A DNA stretch of 64,000 nucleotides from Cutaneotrichosporon cavernicola (taxonomy: Eukaryota > Basidiomycota > Tremellomycetes > Trichosporonales > Trichosporonaceae), in contig NC_083397.1 of NCBI RefSeq assembly GCF_030864355.1, positions 62,001 to 126,000 of the forward strand, in the 5' to 3' direction. The translations under genes and the position numbers were made by a program. Positions 20,969-31,289 of this stretch are shown piece by piece. The notes beneath the pieces are model-generated. The model made no database searches. It saw only the letters and a program-made list of their open reading frames with translations, and had not been told where the DNA came from. Position 1 is the stretch's first letter, and each line of letters starts with the position of its first letter.

Positions 20969-22261
20969 CGATGAAAGCCAGAAGATGAACTAGAATACCC
21001 CCTCGTCTTAAGAGTCTAAAGTCTCCCCCATGCTCGACAAGCAGGTAGCTTGTTGGAGGGATGCTGCGCATATAGGCTCCGCTTGTCACTTGTTTCTGCG
21101 CCTGCGAACGCACACCGATACCGAGGCCATGCCGCGATGATCGCCACAGTGACGTCAAGCGGTGGACGACTGCCCATATTTCTTATGAGCGCATCAGGAG
21201 TGTCCGAACGATGTGGGCGAGCTCTTTCCGACCTCGTTCTGGGGTTGATATGGCGAGCACTGATTTAGTGGGACCTTGTGCCTAGGAACAATCAGTACCA
21301 TCTAGGCATCTAGGCATCTAGGCATCTAGGGTAAGCATGATGCAACCATACACTACGCGCTGCGTAGACCGCTGCTCGCCGTTCCCACCCCGCCAGCCTC
21401 CGCTCGACGGCTATAGGCCACCACTGGCGCCCCGATCTTCATCTTTCTCACGCGCCGCCATCGGTCTATCAGTGACGTCGGCCGTGACGCATGCGGCATT
21501 TGCCTTGCACTCGCCGATGACGAATCGAATGCCGCGGTGAAAAAGACTGCTTGGTTGATGCTGATCTGGAGTGGTGAGATGGACATGGGTTTGTGCAACA
21601 AGACGATCCGCACACATCTGCCAGTTTGCGTGGGGTTGCCTCTGAATGCTTTGGAAACCCACTACATGGACGATTCACTTGCTCCCTCGCCCTCGACCAA
21701 CCGGAGAGAGAGACGCGAGCCGTTCGGCTGTCCACTCGAATTGGATTCCGACACGAGATCCACTTGACCCTCTTTGGCACATTTCATTCCAGGCTAGGAT
21801 TTAGGGTTGTCAAGCAGCCAGCAGCCAGCAGTCAGGACATGCACACCCCCGGTGACATTCCTCATCCACCGCTTGGACTCATCTCAAGACCGGCCCCACG
21901 GCCCACGGATCCACCAACCTCTGATTGCCCCAGCTCCAGCTGTCACTCGTCCCACCCTGGCGATCGCTGTCAAGGACTGACAGAGGCCAGTGACTGGCCC
22001 GACGGGTCGTGTGGTCTGTGCGGTCTGTGCGCCGCCACTTAACCCTCTCCTGGAAAAAATAAAAAGAATGTCCTGCCAGGGAGACGTGCTCGCTCGCATC
22101 GGGCCAGAGACTCAAGTGGTCGTGGGTTGGGATTCGATCCCTGCAATAAGATCGAGAGCGACAACAGCGTACCACAAAGACCTTCCCCAACGCCGCACAC
22201 AAGAGACAAGACTAACCTCCTTCTGCTTCTTCCTTCTTCCTCCTTCCTCTCACATCTCACC
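20969..22261. other. 1.3-kb divergent intergenic region
   Basis: This lies between the leftward methyltransferase gene and the rightward unknown gene. Contents seen: a perfect 8-bp tandem repeat ATCTAGGC x 4 at about 21300-21331, a CAGCCAGCAGCCAGCAG-like run at about 21815-21830, and pyrimidine-rich DNA (about 22215-22260) directly before the ATG at 22262. No coding sequence is supported. Confidence 0.45.
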
Positions 22262-23141
22262 ATGTCCATGACCAGCATCTTTCGCAAGAAATCACGCACT
22301 CCTCTGTTTGACCGCGACCGCGACCGCGACCGCGCCTCGGCTCCTCCTCCTCCTCCTGTCCCAACACTGCCGCCCCAGTTCTTGGGTGGCGACGATGACT
22401 CGCGCGCACCAGACACTCGAATGCTCTCTTCCCTTGCAGGATGCGTTGGTACAGTCTCCACGGTTGTCGAGGACGCTCTCCTCCCAATGAGCCCGACCGC
22501 ATTAGAGTTTGGCCGGCGGAAAAGCACGGCCAGTGCCATGAGTTCCGCCTCGTCCACCGTCCTGGCCACACCAACGTACCCATCTGATCCTATGTGGCAG
22601 CAGCCCAAGAGCGGGAGCGACAATGTGAGTAGAGTCTTTTCTCCGACACTGACATTAGTCGCACAAGGAATTCGAGGTGATTGAGGGTGTCGAGAGTGAG
22701 GACGACGTCGATTACTCGGCTATCCGAGTCGAGGCCCCAACGCCTGAACGCGACAGCGAGCCCTCGGCATCGGCATTGGCCACCACATACCAGAGCGACC
22801 TCTTTGCGTCACGTAATGACGAGTACGACATGAGTAAACTCCTAGCAGCGCTCGGAGAGGATATCAAGGCCGACGAACAGGCCACTGTCAGTCCTTTCGG
22901 ATTCGAGACGATCGGGCTTGGACGTGACGCAAAGTTCTTCAAAGACCGCGAAGTCATTGGCGACACCGAGGACTTTTATGTCCCCACGTTCCAGACAAAG
23001 CATACAACCACTGGTTTCCGCAAGCATGAGCCGGGTACGCGCTTTGCGGGTCTGCGTAGCCACCTCAGCGCGACGCGTGCGGGAGGCCGTGCGCCGCCAA
23101 CGCAGGCGCGTCCGATGCGGGCTATCCCCGAGCCACGCTAA
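22262..23141 (+). CDS. hypothetical low-complexity protein
   Basis: Two exons (22262-22624, 22659-23141; a 34-nt intron with CTGACATTAG end) give 281 residues. I do not recognise a domain. Visible features are an N-terminal DRDRDRDR run, a poly-proline stretch and Ser-rich segments. In the second half there is an acidic EGVESEDDVDYSA patch, followed by a better-ordered part ending RFAGLRSHLSATRAGGR. It begins after caccATG and a long CT-rich leader. The protein is probably largely disordered. The spliced frame and codon bias support a real gene. Confidence 0.6.
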
Positions 23142-23251
23142 CGGGCCAAACCACCTCTTCTGTGAGTAGACGCTTGCGCATTGGCCTCCACGGGTTCCGT
23201 GGGGCATGGGGCGTGGGGAATATCAGCTGACAAACAGAAGCAAAGCTCTGC

Positions 23252-24099
23252 CTAATCCGAGGGAGGATTGCCCGCAAAGTAGCCACTTTCCTCACCCATG
23301 TCCTCTCCATCGCATTCCATGCCTGTTTGTATTGTTCCCAGTCTACCTGAAGGCGTCGGTTCGGTTGGGACAATAGCAATTAGCGTGACCAAGCCCTGTG
23401 GCGTCGGCGTGAATCTCTGTCTAATATTTTTCATGGCCGCGTGGATGAGTCGAACCTTTGACCCGCTTCGGGACAGTACCACATCCGCCTGCATCAATGG
23501 CGACCTAATCAACACTGTAGAATGCCGCTCCACTGTCTTCTTGTCCCTTGGTGACACATGTTGGCCTTCGACTTGAGTGCTAGACACCAGTTTACTCTGT
23601 CGCATCTGGCAGGCCCTTCTGCGGATACAGGCGAAGGGTATTGAGAAGCGGGAGGAGCTGGAGGAGATGTTCCAGTGTGCTGGTCCGCTTGATGCAGCGG
23701 ACATCGAGGATCTTGGTGTGAGCGAGAACTGGGGTGGCGAGTGCAGGTGGCTTGAATCGACGCTTCGTCAATGCCAGGCTTTGGTCAGCTGGCAAGTCTG
23801 GACGGCCTCGTATAGAGAGCAAGGCCGGACGTTTGAGGCGATTGGCGCTCGGTGACCTTCGTGCAGGTACGTATCATTCCCCAAGATTTTGAGACGAGCA
23901 TTGAGAATCAAGTGTCACCATCAACAAGCTGCCGCCACTTCTTCGACACGCTCCGGAGTGTCTTGAGCTCAACTGCCGAGGCATCCGTGGTAGCTGAGCG
24001 GAAGATGCTCTCCAGGATGTGGGGGAAAGCATTAGCGTCAATCGTGACGCGTGAAGCAGGCTGAAGTGCAACCGCAGCACCAAAGCGTCTCTCCCACAC
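23252..24099 (-). pseudogene. decayed F-box-like gene
   Basis: Minus-strand fragments match the two intact F-box-like genes at 37599-38977 and 46997-47993 block by block. DANAFPHILESIF...LRSVSKKWRQLVDGD (about 24040-23910) matches the AAxFPHI...SRxWRxxVD block. HLILNARLKILG follows in another frame. ATPVLAHTKILDVR...LPLLNTLRLY (about 23740-23620) matches LAYTRVLDIRG...PLLDTLRLY. A final block with GLVTLIAIVPTEP lies near 23330. At least two frame changes and several stops separate the blocks, and no intron with usual borders restores the frame. The copy is therefore most likely inactive, although misread introns could mimic part of this. Confidence 0.6.
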
Positions 24100-24677
24100 T
24101 AAATCTTGATACGGGGTGCCCGGACCTTGTATGTCAGTAACACATAGGGAGATATCTCACAAAGCAAGCGCTTCATCACAGTGATGAGCACTGCAGGGAG
24201 GTCGAGCCAGCATACGCGTATGACGCGACCCAAGCACAGTCGGAGATCAAGGACATGGACAGGTTTGTGTTTGTCTAATCTGTGTGGCGTCGGCACGGGG
24301 ATACCTCGAAGATCAGCTCCTTGGGAGTGGATGGCTAATGATGATGGAGCCTCAGAAGACTTGCAATGTATTTGTATAGGTCTGGGTTGTACGGGTGCAG
24401 ATGCAACTGGAGATGTGTATCTTCCTGCTCAATTCCATGCTCAATTCATGATGATGACGCTAGTAAGGCGTGAACGCTCCTGCTACTGGTTCTACTCCCA
24501 CTGCTAATGCTACCCTACTGCTACAACCTCCGCCAAGCACCCCTACACTTCCTACCTCACACTCCCTAACCAATGCAATGCACAAACCCCCAAACTGATC
24601 CACAACATCCCGACTTGTTCCCGCGCGCGTCTCCATCCCCAATCCCTCCTCTCCTCGACTTTCTCCCTCCCCTCGAC
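24100..24677. other. intergenic
   Basis: This lies between the decayed F-box-like copy and the 3' end of the second Dal5-type permease gene. It is CT-rich near 24480-24680. No gene is supported. Confidence 0.4.
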
Positions 24678-26242
24678 TTAGGGCTGGTAGCGGAAGTCCT
24701 CGTTGTCCTCAATGACGACCTCGCCCTTGTCGGCCTTGCGGTTCATGATGCGCATGTAAACGTAGAGCGAACCGGCGATGACAAACGTGAGAGCATTGAG
24801 GGCGAGCGTGACGTTAATGCCGGTTGGGAAGCCCTTCTTGGCCTCCTTTTGGAAGAAGAGTGCCGAGCCGAGGATACCACCAACGCCGCCAAAGGCGACA
24901 GACAGGGCGGAGACGTAGCCGCGCTTGGACTGGGCACGAATCGAGGTCGCCTGCCACGAGATGACGAGGGGGACGTTTGAGTTGCCTCCGCCGACGGCCA
25001 GGAAGATGCCGGCGAAGCGGGCGTTCTTCTGGGACGCAGGGAGCTTGGCGTACATGCCGGTGCCGATGAGGATGCACGCAGCGTTGAACATGACCATGAA
25101 GGCACGGGTGCCGCGGTACTTGTCGGCGATCTTGCCGCAGATGATGGCGGGGAAGATGGCCCAGAAGTAGGCTGGCGTGCCGAGCATCATGGACTCAATG
25201 TTGTTGAAACCCATCTGCGCAAGAATGGTAGGGAGGAAGTAGGCGAGCGAATAGGTGGCCGTGGTCGTGCTCATGAACATGATGGCGAAGAGCCATGGCT
25301 GCCAGAGGCACATGTACTTGAAGACTTTGCTTGCAGTGAGCGGGTCAGGCTTGGCGTCGGCGCGATCACGCTGGATACGGAGTGCGACAATCCGCTTCTC
25401 CTCTTCGTCGAGGTAGTTGGCCTTGTCGGGGAAGTCGATGATGAAGATGTATCCAATGACAGCAATGATAATCGTGAGGGCGCCGTAGAAGATGAAGAGC
25501 CAGCGCCAACCGGAGAGACCGCGCTTGCCATCGAGCAAGGAGAAGCAGTAACCGAGAGGCTTGGCGAACGAGCCGGCAACCGCCGCCGTGATGTAGAAAA
25601 TCGAGGTGCGAACGCCAATGTCCTTGCGAGGATACCAGCACGAGATGAGATACGCTGCACCGGGGAACAGGGCCGACTCGAAAAGACCGAGGATGGCGCG
25701 CTGTGCCGCCAGTGTCGACCAGCTGTTGGCCCAACCCATGGACAGCATGACAATGCCCCAGAGCAACACTGCCGAACCGAGCCAGATGCGTGCGCCGAAC
25801 TTGCGCAAGCCGATCTGCGAAGGGATTTCAAAGATGATATACTTTGGCGTCAGTGGAGAATAGATTGATTACTCACGGGAACGAAGAAGACTAGGGTGAT
25901 GATCGAGTAGCGGTTGTTGTTATTGTTGTTGATGTCGAGCCCGAGCTCCTTGTCCATATGGTTGTTATTGGCAGCACGCGCAATAGCAAGGTTGGTGCGG
26001 TCGATGAGCGAGATGGCGTACATGAGAGACAGGACAGGGATTAGGCGGAAGTCGATCTTGCGCTGCAGGCGCTTGAGGTAGACGGGGTCGATACCGGCGT
26101 CAATGTCCTTCTGGATGCCGGAATCCGACACGGTGTCGCCCTTCTCCTGGTCGTGGTCACTCCCTACTTCGTTGGTCTCGTAGTGCAAGGCATCGACCTT
26201 GTCGATGCCATTGTCCACCACGGCAGTCACGGGGTGGGACAT
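24678..26242 (-). CDS. MFS transporter, Dal5-like (second copy)
   Basis: A plasma-membrane carrier of the anion:cation symporter family, paralogous to the gene at 8531-10169. Two exons (26242-25877, 25841-24678; intron 35 nt, phase 0) give 509 residues. Landmarks are KIDFRLIPVLSLMYAISLIDRTNLAIA (core DRTNLAIARAAN), FPGAAYLISCWYPRKD, and a C-terminal DFRYQP. The intron sits at the equivalent place in both paralogues, just before the IPSQIGLRKFG / VPSQIGLRKFG segment. An Asn run (NNNNNN, encoded by an AAC/AAT-rich tract near 25915-25940) sits in the loop after TM1. Many such carriers move allantoate, nicotinate or dipeptides; the substrate is not known here. Confidence 0.88.
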
Positions 26243-26997
26243 GATGTGTGTGTGTTAGTGCTAGATTGGGGTTCAGTCAGTACATGCCCCTCCTTTTATT
26301 CTCCCAGCTCTCTCTCTCTCTTCGTATCATGATTCCGGTACCCGGCTTAGCCCCTGCGGGAAAGCCCACCTCGACTTGTGGGGGCGCAGGGCTCCCAAGG
26401 CGTCCCAAGGCGTCCCAAGGCGAGCCACGGGGACCCCGGCCCGGGCCAGAGGACGAGCCAGTGGCCGACATGACAAAGGTGATGCCAACAATCTTGGGTA
26501 AAATTCAATTACTCATCGCCGGCGGGCCATCCAGGTGCTTGGCATTCAGGTTCGCTTGTAGCTTGTCGCTTGTATTGCCATGACATGAGGGCCACATGTC
26601 CCTCGGAATAGGGAGTGCCAAGACGAGTTGGACACGTTGACGGGCCTTCAGCTGCGATGATTAAGGGTTGATTACGTTGGCGCCTGGTAAACTTAGGGAT
26701 ATCCCTGGTTTCCGGTTATCTCGACGCCCATGCCCACCTGCTGGCGTGTCCCTGGTGGCGCTCGACACATGCCTGAGATAATGAAAAAAGTTGAGTATTG
26801 TGGTAGGTGTATCGAGTCGTCGCACTCTCCAACCGCATGTCGACTCGTCAGACGGCATGCCTCAAGATCCCCTGTATGCTCATCTGAACCCATCTCCGTC
26901 TCATCAGAGCCATGTCAGTACTTGTTGAACCTGGAGTGACATGGCGCCTGTGGCTCACGGACCCGTGCAGTATGAGGTAATTCCATGAACCGAAGCA

Positions 26998-27070
26998 GAA
27001 GCCAAGGACACCAGGGCACCAGAACACCGGGCACCAGGACACCAAGGACACCAGGACACCAGGACACCAG
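26998..27070. repeat. minisatellite, degenerate GGACACCA unit
   Basis: About eight imperfect copies of an 8-10 bp unit (GGACACCAGGACACCA and variants) run head to tail. Strong purine/pyrimidine strand asymmetry accompanies them. Confidence 0.85.
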
Positions 27071-27179
27071 AGACGAGTGAGTAATCTCGGCCGCGCCCCG
27101 GGCCACCTCGCCGGCCAACTGCCTCAACCTCCGAAAGCTCCCAATCTCCTTGCCATACATGCCGCGCATCCACATCCGG

Positions 27180-27300
27180 TTCTCGACTCGACACCCTTTC
27201 CTTGATACCTCAGCTCTCGACACCCTTTCCTCGATACCTCGTCTGGACAATCCTCTCCCCTGGCCCACCGCCCACCGCCCACCGCCCACCGGTTGCCCAC
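27180..27300. repeat. short duplicated block and CCCACCG tract
   Basis: Two copies of a ~30-bp unit (TCTCGACACCCTTTCC then T/C-TCGATACCTC) occur at about 27182-27240. A CCCACCG heptamer repeated four times follows near 27258-27292. Confidence 0.75.
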
Positions 27301-27889
27301 CAGCCTAATCTTGACCACGTCGCTGACACATTCCCCGTTCCAGCATACGCGCTTCTCGCCCGTTGTCACTCCCTAACGCCATATAAGGATCCAACCTGCC
27401 ACCTGCCGTCTCCGCCATACCCCAAGCTTGCATCCCCTTCGACTCGGAGGCCCGCTTGGCGCGCGGGTCCCTTCGCCCGACTGGTGAGGCCGAAGCGGCG
27501 AGCGTCGGTTCACTACGGCAAGGAGGCCCGTCCGGTCCGGAATGATTATTAGCATTCCCTGAGCGCCTCTATTACTCCATAATAGGCTTCCGCGGGAGTG
27601 CCAGGTCGGGGATCGGCCCGAGCCGACCAAGTTGGCAGGCGTGAAATCCAGCGTGCGGCAAGTGCCGCCTGCCCAGCGCCAGGCAACGCACACGTCAGTC
27701 TGATGGAGGGCATGGACGAGCTTGACGGGTAAGTCATGGGGGTTAGGTAGTGTGGCAGGGCGATCGGTAGATTGCAGATCATCCGTTCCTGGTAGAACAC
27801 ACTGAGAATACCTTGGATAAACCCGATGCTCAACAGTCCGACGCCCAATCCGCCCTTCTCAATTACAATGACTAATCACACAATCTATG

Positions 27890-28141
27890 TTACAGAGACA
27901 AGGTGGGGTCCAGCGGGTACTTTTCCGCCAGGATCAGCGGGCGTAACTGAGGCCGCACGGTGGGCCGGTGTGGACTCGGATTGAAGTCGGACAGACTTGG
28001 CGCGAGCCCCAGACCGACAGAGTGTCGCCGCCCAGGAGACGATGCCGTGGGAGATAAGGGGCTAGCGAACGTGGGCGCCTCGACGTGTACCCAGTCGCTG
28101 GAAGAACTATCGCTACACACGCTGTCGGTGCGGTGGGCCAT
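27890..28141 (-). CDS. possible small Ser/Pro-rich protein
   Basis: An 83-residue frame with ATG at 28141 reads MAHRTDSVCSDSSSSDWVHV and continues Ser/Pro-rich to TLSL. The composition resembles the disordered tail of a real fungal protein (SSSDWVHVE is a common type of motif), and codon use is GC-rich like its neighbours. No domain is recognised and no upstream exon was found. It may be a fragment of a longer gene or chance. Confidence 0.3.
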   Translation of the reverse strand: MAHRTDSVCSDSSSSDWVHVEAPTFASPLSPTASSPGRRHSVGLGLAPSLSDFNPSPHRPTVRPQLRPLILAEKYPLDPTLSL

Positions 28142-28509
28142 GCCGGGCTGTTGGTTGGTGGTAGAGACGTTCCTGTTGGTTGGTGGTAGAGGCGTTCCAG
28201 GATCCAGAATCCAAAGGCAGAGACGTTCCAGGATCCGAATCATAAGTTAATGTTGCTGTTCTTCACTCACTCGTACCGTTCTGCACTCGCTCTCGTCCCA
28301 CCCTCTTCGCAGCACGCCATATCGCGAGGTACCACGAATGGACGTCACGTGCGCCTCGATCAACGGACAGTAGGAATGTGATGTGGGGACGTGAAACGGG
28401 AGGGGTTGGACAATGTTGATCCGGGTGCATGTTTCCGGGAGCAATACAGTACCAAAGTTTACAAGCCTGCGCGCCGCTGACTTGCTAGACTCGGTGCGAT
28501 GCCTCCTAC

Positions 28510-28893
28510 TCAGACGACAGTATGCAAGTGTGTTCCGATCCAGATTCCCGAGGTAGGCCAGAAGAAACCACGACGTGCAGTGACGGGCGTGCGAGTGCCA
28601 ACCCCAAGCCGACTACTGTATGCAGACCGTTCAAGTTTGAGGTTTGCGTGCAACTCGTCCAACCCCCTGCGCGCCGTCGCGGCCTTTTTCGCCGCGCGTT
28701 GTTTCGCCTTGAGTTGTGCGCCGCAGACACACTTGCACGCGCAGTGCGGGACGGAGAGGAGCGCGTAAAGCCATGTAGTATGGGCTTGCAGGTTGGCGGT
28801 GAAAGCGTCCGATTCGGCTCGGAGGGCTGTGATGTTGTCCATCTCCGGGACGGTTGGCATGTTGTTCCGAATTGTCGGCGGCGTGTACTCCAT
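28510..28893 (-). CDS. possible small basic coiled-coil protein
   Basis: A 127-residue frame with ATG at 28893 contains a heptad-like stretch (ALRAESDAFTANLQ), a basic Lys/Arg/Ala-rich centre with four nearby cysteines (CACKCVC), and a second amphipathic segment. The opposite strand is also open here, so coding is not proven. No family recognised. Confidence 0.35.
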   Translation of the reverse strand: MEYTPPTIRNNMPTVPEMDNITALRAESDAFTANLQAHTTWLYALLSVPHCACKCVCGAQLKAKQRAAKKAATARRGLDELHANLKLERSAYSSRLGVGTRTPVTARRGFFWPTSGIWIGTHLHTVV

Positions 28894-29308
28894 TGCCAAC
28901 TTGTCAACACTCTGGAAAAGTGAAAAGCAGCAAGACAATGGGATGAGTGAAGCGCTAAAGCTGTAAATGATGTTGGAGAACGGGCATTGAAACGGACTGG
29001 TCTGGGTAGGTAACGAGGAGGCAAACAAACAATGAAGCACACAAACAGCTCGCACCAAGTCGAGACACACTGTCCATGTCACCCCTCTGTGTCAACATAC
29101 AGCGTATGAATGAATCACCTGGCGAGTAGCCTCATCAACCGCATGTCGGGCTATGCATCACTCTATGTATCAATGTAAATGACCCTCCGAAGCCGGCGCA
29201 ACAGGCCCGTTGTCTCCATCATCAGTCGCCTCGCCACCATCAGAACCGTTGTCATCAGTGGCAATGAGTCGGCTGTGTAGGCACTCTCGCCATCAACACT
29301 CGCGGGGC

Positions 29309-29316
29309 CATAAAAG
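29309..29316 (+). promoter_or_regulatory. TATA-like element
   Basis: CATAAAAG lies 56 bp upstream of the chosen ATG of the 29372 gene. It is the only TATA-like word in the near upstream region, so it favours the start at 29372 over the in-frame upstream codons. Confidence 0.35.
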
Positions 29317-29371
29317 CGGAGCGAGCGTGTGGTCAATCACTGCTCCTTCCATCTCCAACACTCGCACCAGC

Positions 29372-31099
29372 ATGTCTCAACAACACACACCCCTACGCCC
29401 CCAGCCTCAGAGCAACCAGTCGTCTCCCTCCGTCTACTCCCAGCCAGGGGGGACTCCCGACCATACCCACAAACCTTCCAGGCTGAGGGACAAGATCCTC
29501 CACAACCTGCCGACCGGCGACACGCCGCCCCGGCCCAGCCGCGACCTCTTCGCTGACGAGCGCAAACAGCGCCAACAGGCTATGCTCCTCCTCTCCCGCG
29601 ACAAGAGTGAGTTGACATGGTCAGCCACACTCACACCAGTGGAGCTCAACAACCCCAGCACCGTTGACTCCAAGTGGACCAACTACAACATCAAGCGCAA
29701 GGACCCCAACGAGATGCGCGCAATTCAGGCGGCCCGCCGAACCCAGCGCTATGCAGCTCAGCAGACCAACCCTCCCGACTCGAAGGAGTCGTCTGCCTCC
29801 ACCTCAAGACCCTCTTCTGCCACACCCACCTCAAACAACCCAGCCCCTGCCCATTGGGTCACCTCACTCCGGACCGGTAGCCCGGAACAAGTTTCGCCCG
29901 CCTTCTTGGCCGCCATGAAGCGCATGAGTGTTGCGAGCTCTTCGAGCGGCGTCGACGCAATCACCCTCCAACGTGTCCGCGAGGCGATCCACAGTCGAGA
30001 CGAGGGGCACCAACCCGAGCGCCTCTCGCAGGAGACCGAGGTCCAGACCCATCCTGCTCGGCCTCGTCGGCGCTACAGCGACCGCAGGGGACCGGACGCA
30101 CACGACCCTACTCTCGTGTCGGACGAGCCATCTACCAGCTTCAACCCCTATGTCCCTAGCGAGCGGTACCGCTACCCCGACGAGGTGAACCCTTACGCCA
30201 CCGAGAGATATGGCGACCTCGACGTGCGCCTGGACATGCGGCGTCTGGGCCGTGTCGGACACCGGTCAGCAGAGGAACCGGAGGTGGGCCACAGCTTCCA
30301 GTCCAAGGACAAGGGACAAAAGGACACAAAGGGCAAGGGCATGCGCAAAAGCTGGGAGCGGCTGCGCAAGGCTGTTGGCCTAGTTGACCCCGACAAGGCG
30401 ATCGCGCAGACATGCGCCCCAGAGGGGTGGGAAAACTGGGAGGAGGTCCGTACCGAGGGCCGTGTTCCGAGTTCGACTGACCCCTACGGCGCATCGGCAC
30501 GCTTCTCGGGCGAGCCAGACCACGCCAAGCAGCCCAACTACGAGAGGAAGGGATCCGCATCGTCGCTCTTCTCGCTCGGCGGCAGTCGCAAGGTCAAGGA
30601 CCGTCGCGAGGTTCCGTTCATGGAGCCGCTCTATGTACCCACCGACCGCAATGAGCGGATAGCGATGGGGCCCACACTCGCACACACCCCGCGAGACTGG
30701 AAGATGAACGACGGTCACGTCACGCGCATGCGCGCAGGATCACCGGTCGCGGACAGCCTCCGTCACGGCATGGTCGACGAGCGAGCTCGGCGGGGCGAGA
30801 GCCCGCCGCCCAAGGACGGTCCAGTTCGTCGCCTTGTCCGTCGCGCCAGTGGGCCCCTCCGCCGCACGCTGTCCAAGATCAGCCTCAAGTCGAAGAAGAG
30901 TACGGAAAACCTGACGGGTGGCGAAGACTTCTTCCTCCCTTCACCGACTGCTCTTGGACCCGCTCGCCCAGAGCGGCACTCGTGTTATCTTGCTTGTGTC
31001 AGCAGCCTCATCGAGGATGTGCACAAGTTTGACGAGTGCTTCTGCGACTGCCCTGGATGCCGGCCGCAGGAGCGCCGCCGTCCCCAATGGAGCCAGTAA
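29372..31099 (+). CDS. hypothetical basic Ser/Pro-rich protein with C-terminal Cys cluster
   Basis: No domain is recognised. The frame is open for 1.7 kb. A GTGAGT...CTCACACCAG segment at 29607-29639 is in frame but has good splice borders, and its removal joins SRDK-MELNNP cleanly, so I treat it as a 33-nt intron (564 residues). Visible parts are a Gln/Pro/Ser-rich N-terminus, an RxIQAARRTQRYAAQ basic helix near residue 110, and long charged disordered stretches. There is also a positively charged RRLVRRASGPLRRTLSKIS segment near the end. The C-terminal block CYLACVSS...DECFCDCPGC carries six cysteines and could bind a metal or be lipidated. In-frame codons upstream of 29372 lack a convincing ATG context, although ATG at 29264 is possible. 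Confidence 0.62.
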   Translation: MSQQHTPLRPQPQSNQSSPSVYSQPGGTPDHTHKPSRLRDKILHNLPTGDTPPRPSRDLFADERKQRQQAMLLLSRDKSELTWSATLTPVELNNPSTVDSKWTNYNIKRKDPNEMRAIQAARRTQRYAAQQTNPPDSKESSASTSRPSSATPTSNNPAPAHWVTSLRTGSPEQVSPAFLAAMKRMSVASSSSGVDAITLQRVREAIHSRDEGHQPERLSQETEVQTHPARPRRRYSDRRGPDAHDPTLVSDEPSTSFNPYVPSERYRYPDEVNPYATERYGDLDVRLDMRRLGRVGHRSAEEPEVGHSFQSKDKGQKDTKGKGMRKSWERLRKAVGLVDPDKAIAQTCAPEGWENWEEVRTEGRVPSSTDPYGASARFSGEPDHAKQPNYERKGSASSLFSLGGSRKVKDRREVPFMEPLYVPTDRNERIAMGPTLAHTPRDWKMNDGHVTRMRAGSPVADSLRHGMVDERARRGESPPPKDGPVRRLVRRASGPLRRTLSKISLKSKKSTENLTGGEDFFLPSPTALGPARPERHSCYLACVSSLIEDVHKFDECFCDCPGCRPQERRRPQWSQ

Positions 31100-31289
31100 G
31101 AGTGAGGGAAGCAAGTAGACTTTGGTGAAGTAGCGCGCTGGCTCGCGTGAGATTCTCCTTGCGAAGACACTGCACACGAGTTGATCATTGTTTAGTAATT
31201 TCTCTGCATTGAATTCTATTGTCAGGACCTGTTGATCAATACACTCTCTGTAAGCGGAAAACTCTATACAACGACAACATCAGCGGTGT

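Larger units (their letters stand above)
26243..27889. other. 1.6-kb repeat-rich intergenic region
   Basis: No gene is supported. It contains GCGTCCCAAG tandem words at about 26398-26420, the minisatellite at 26998-27070, and the duplicated block at 27180-27300. A 16-nt repeat pair (CTCGACACCCTTTCCT) also occurs. Frames are open on several strands because of the repeats, which is not evidence of coding. Confidence 0.45.

Noticed and set aside
26998..27070. possible CRISPR-like array
   Set aside because: The units are only 8-10 bp, contiguous, without unique spacers, in a eukaryotic genome; it is a minisatellite.
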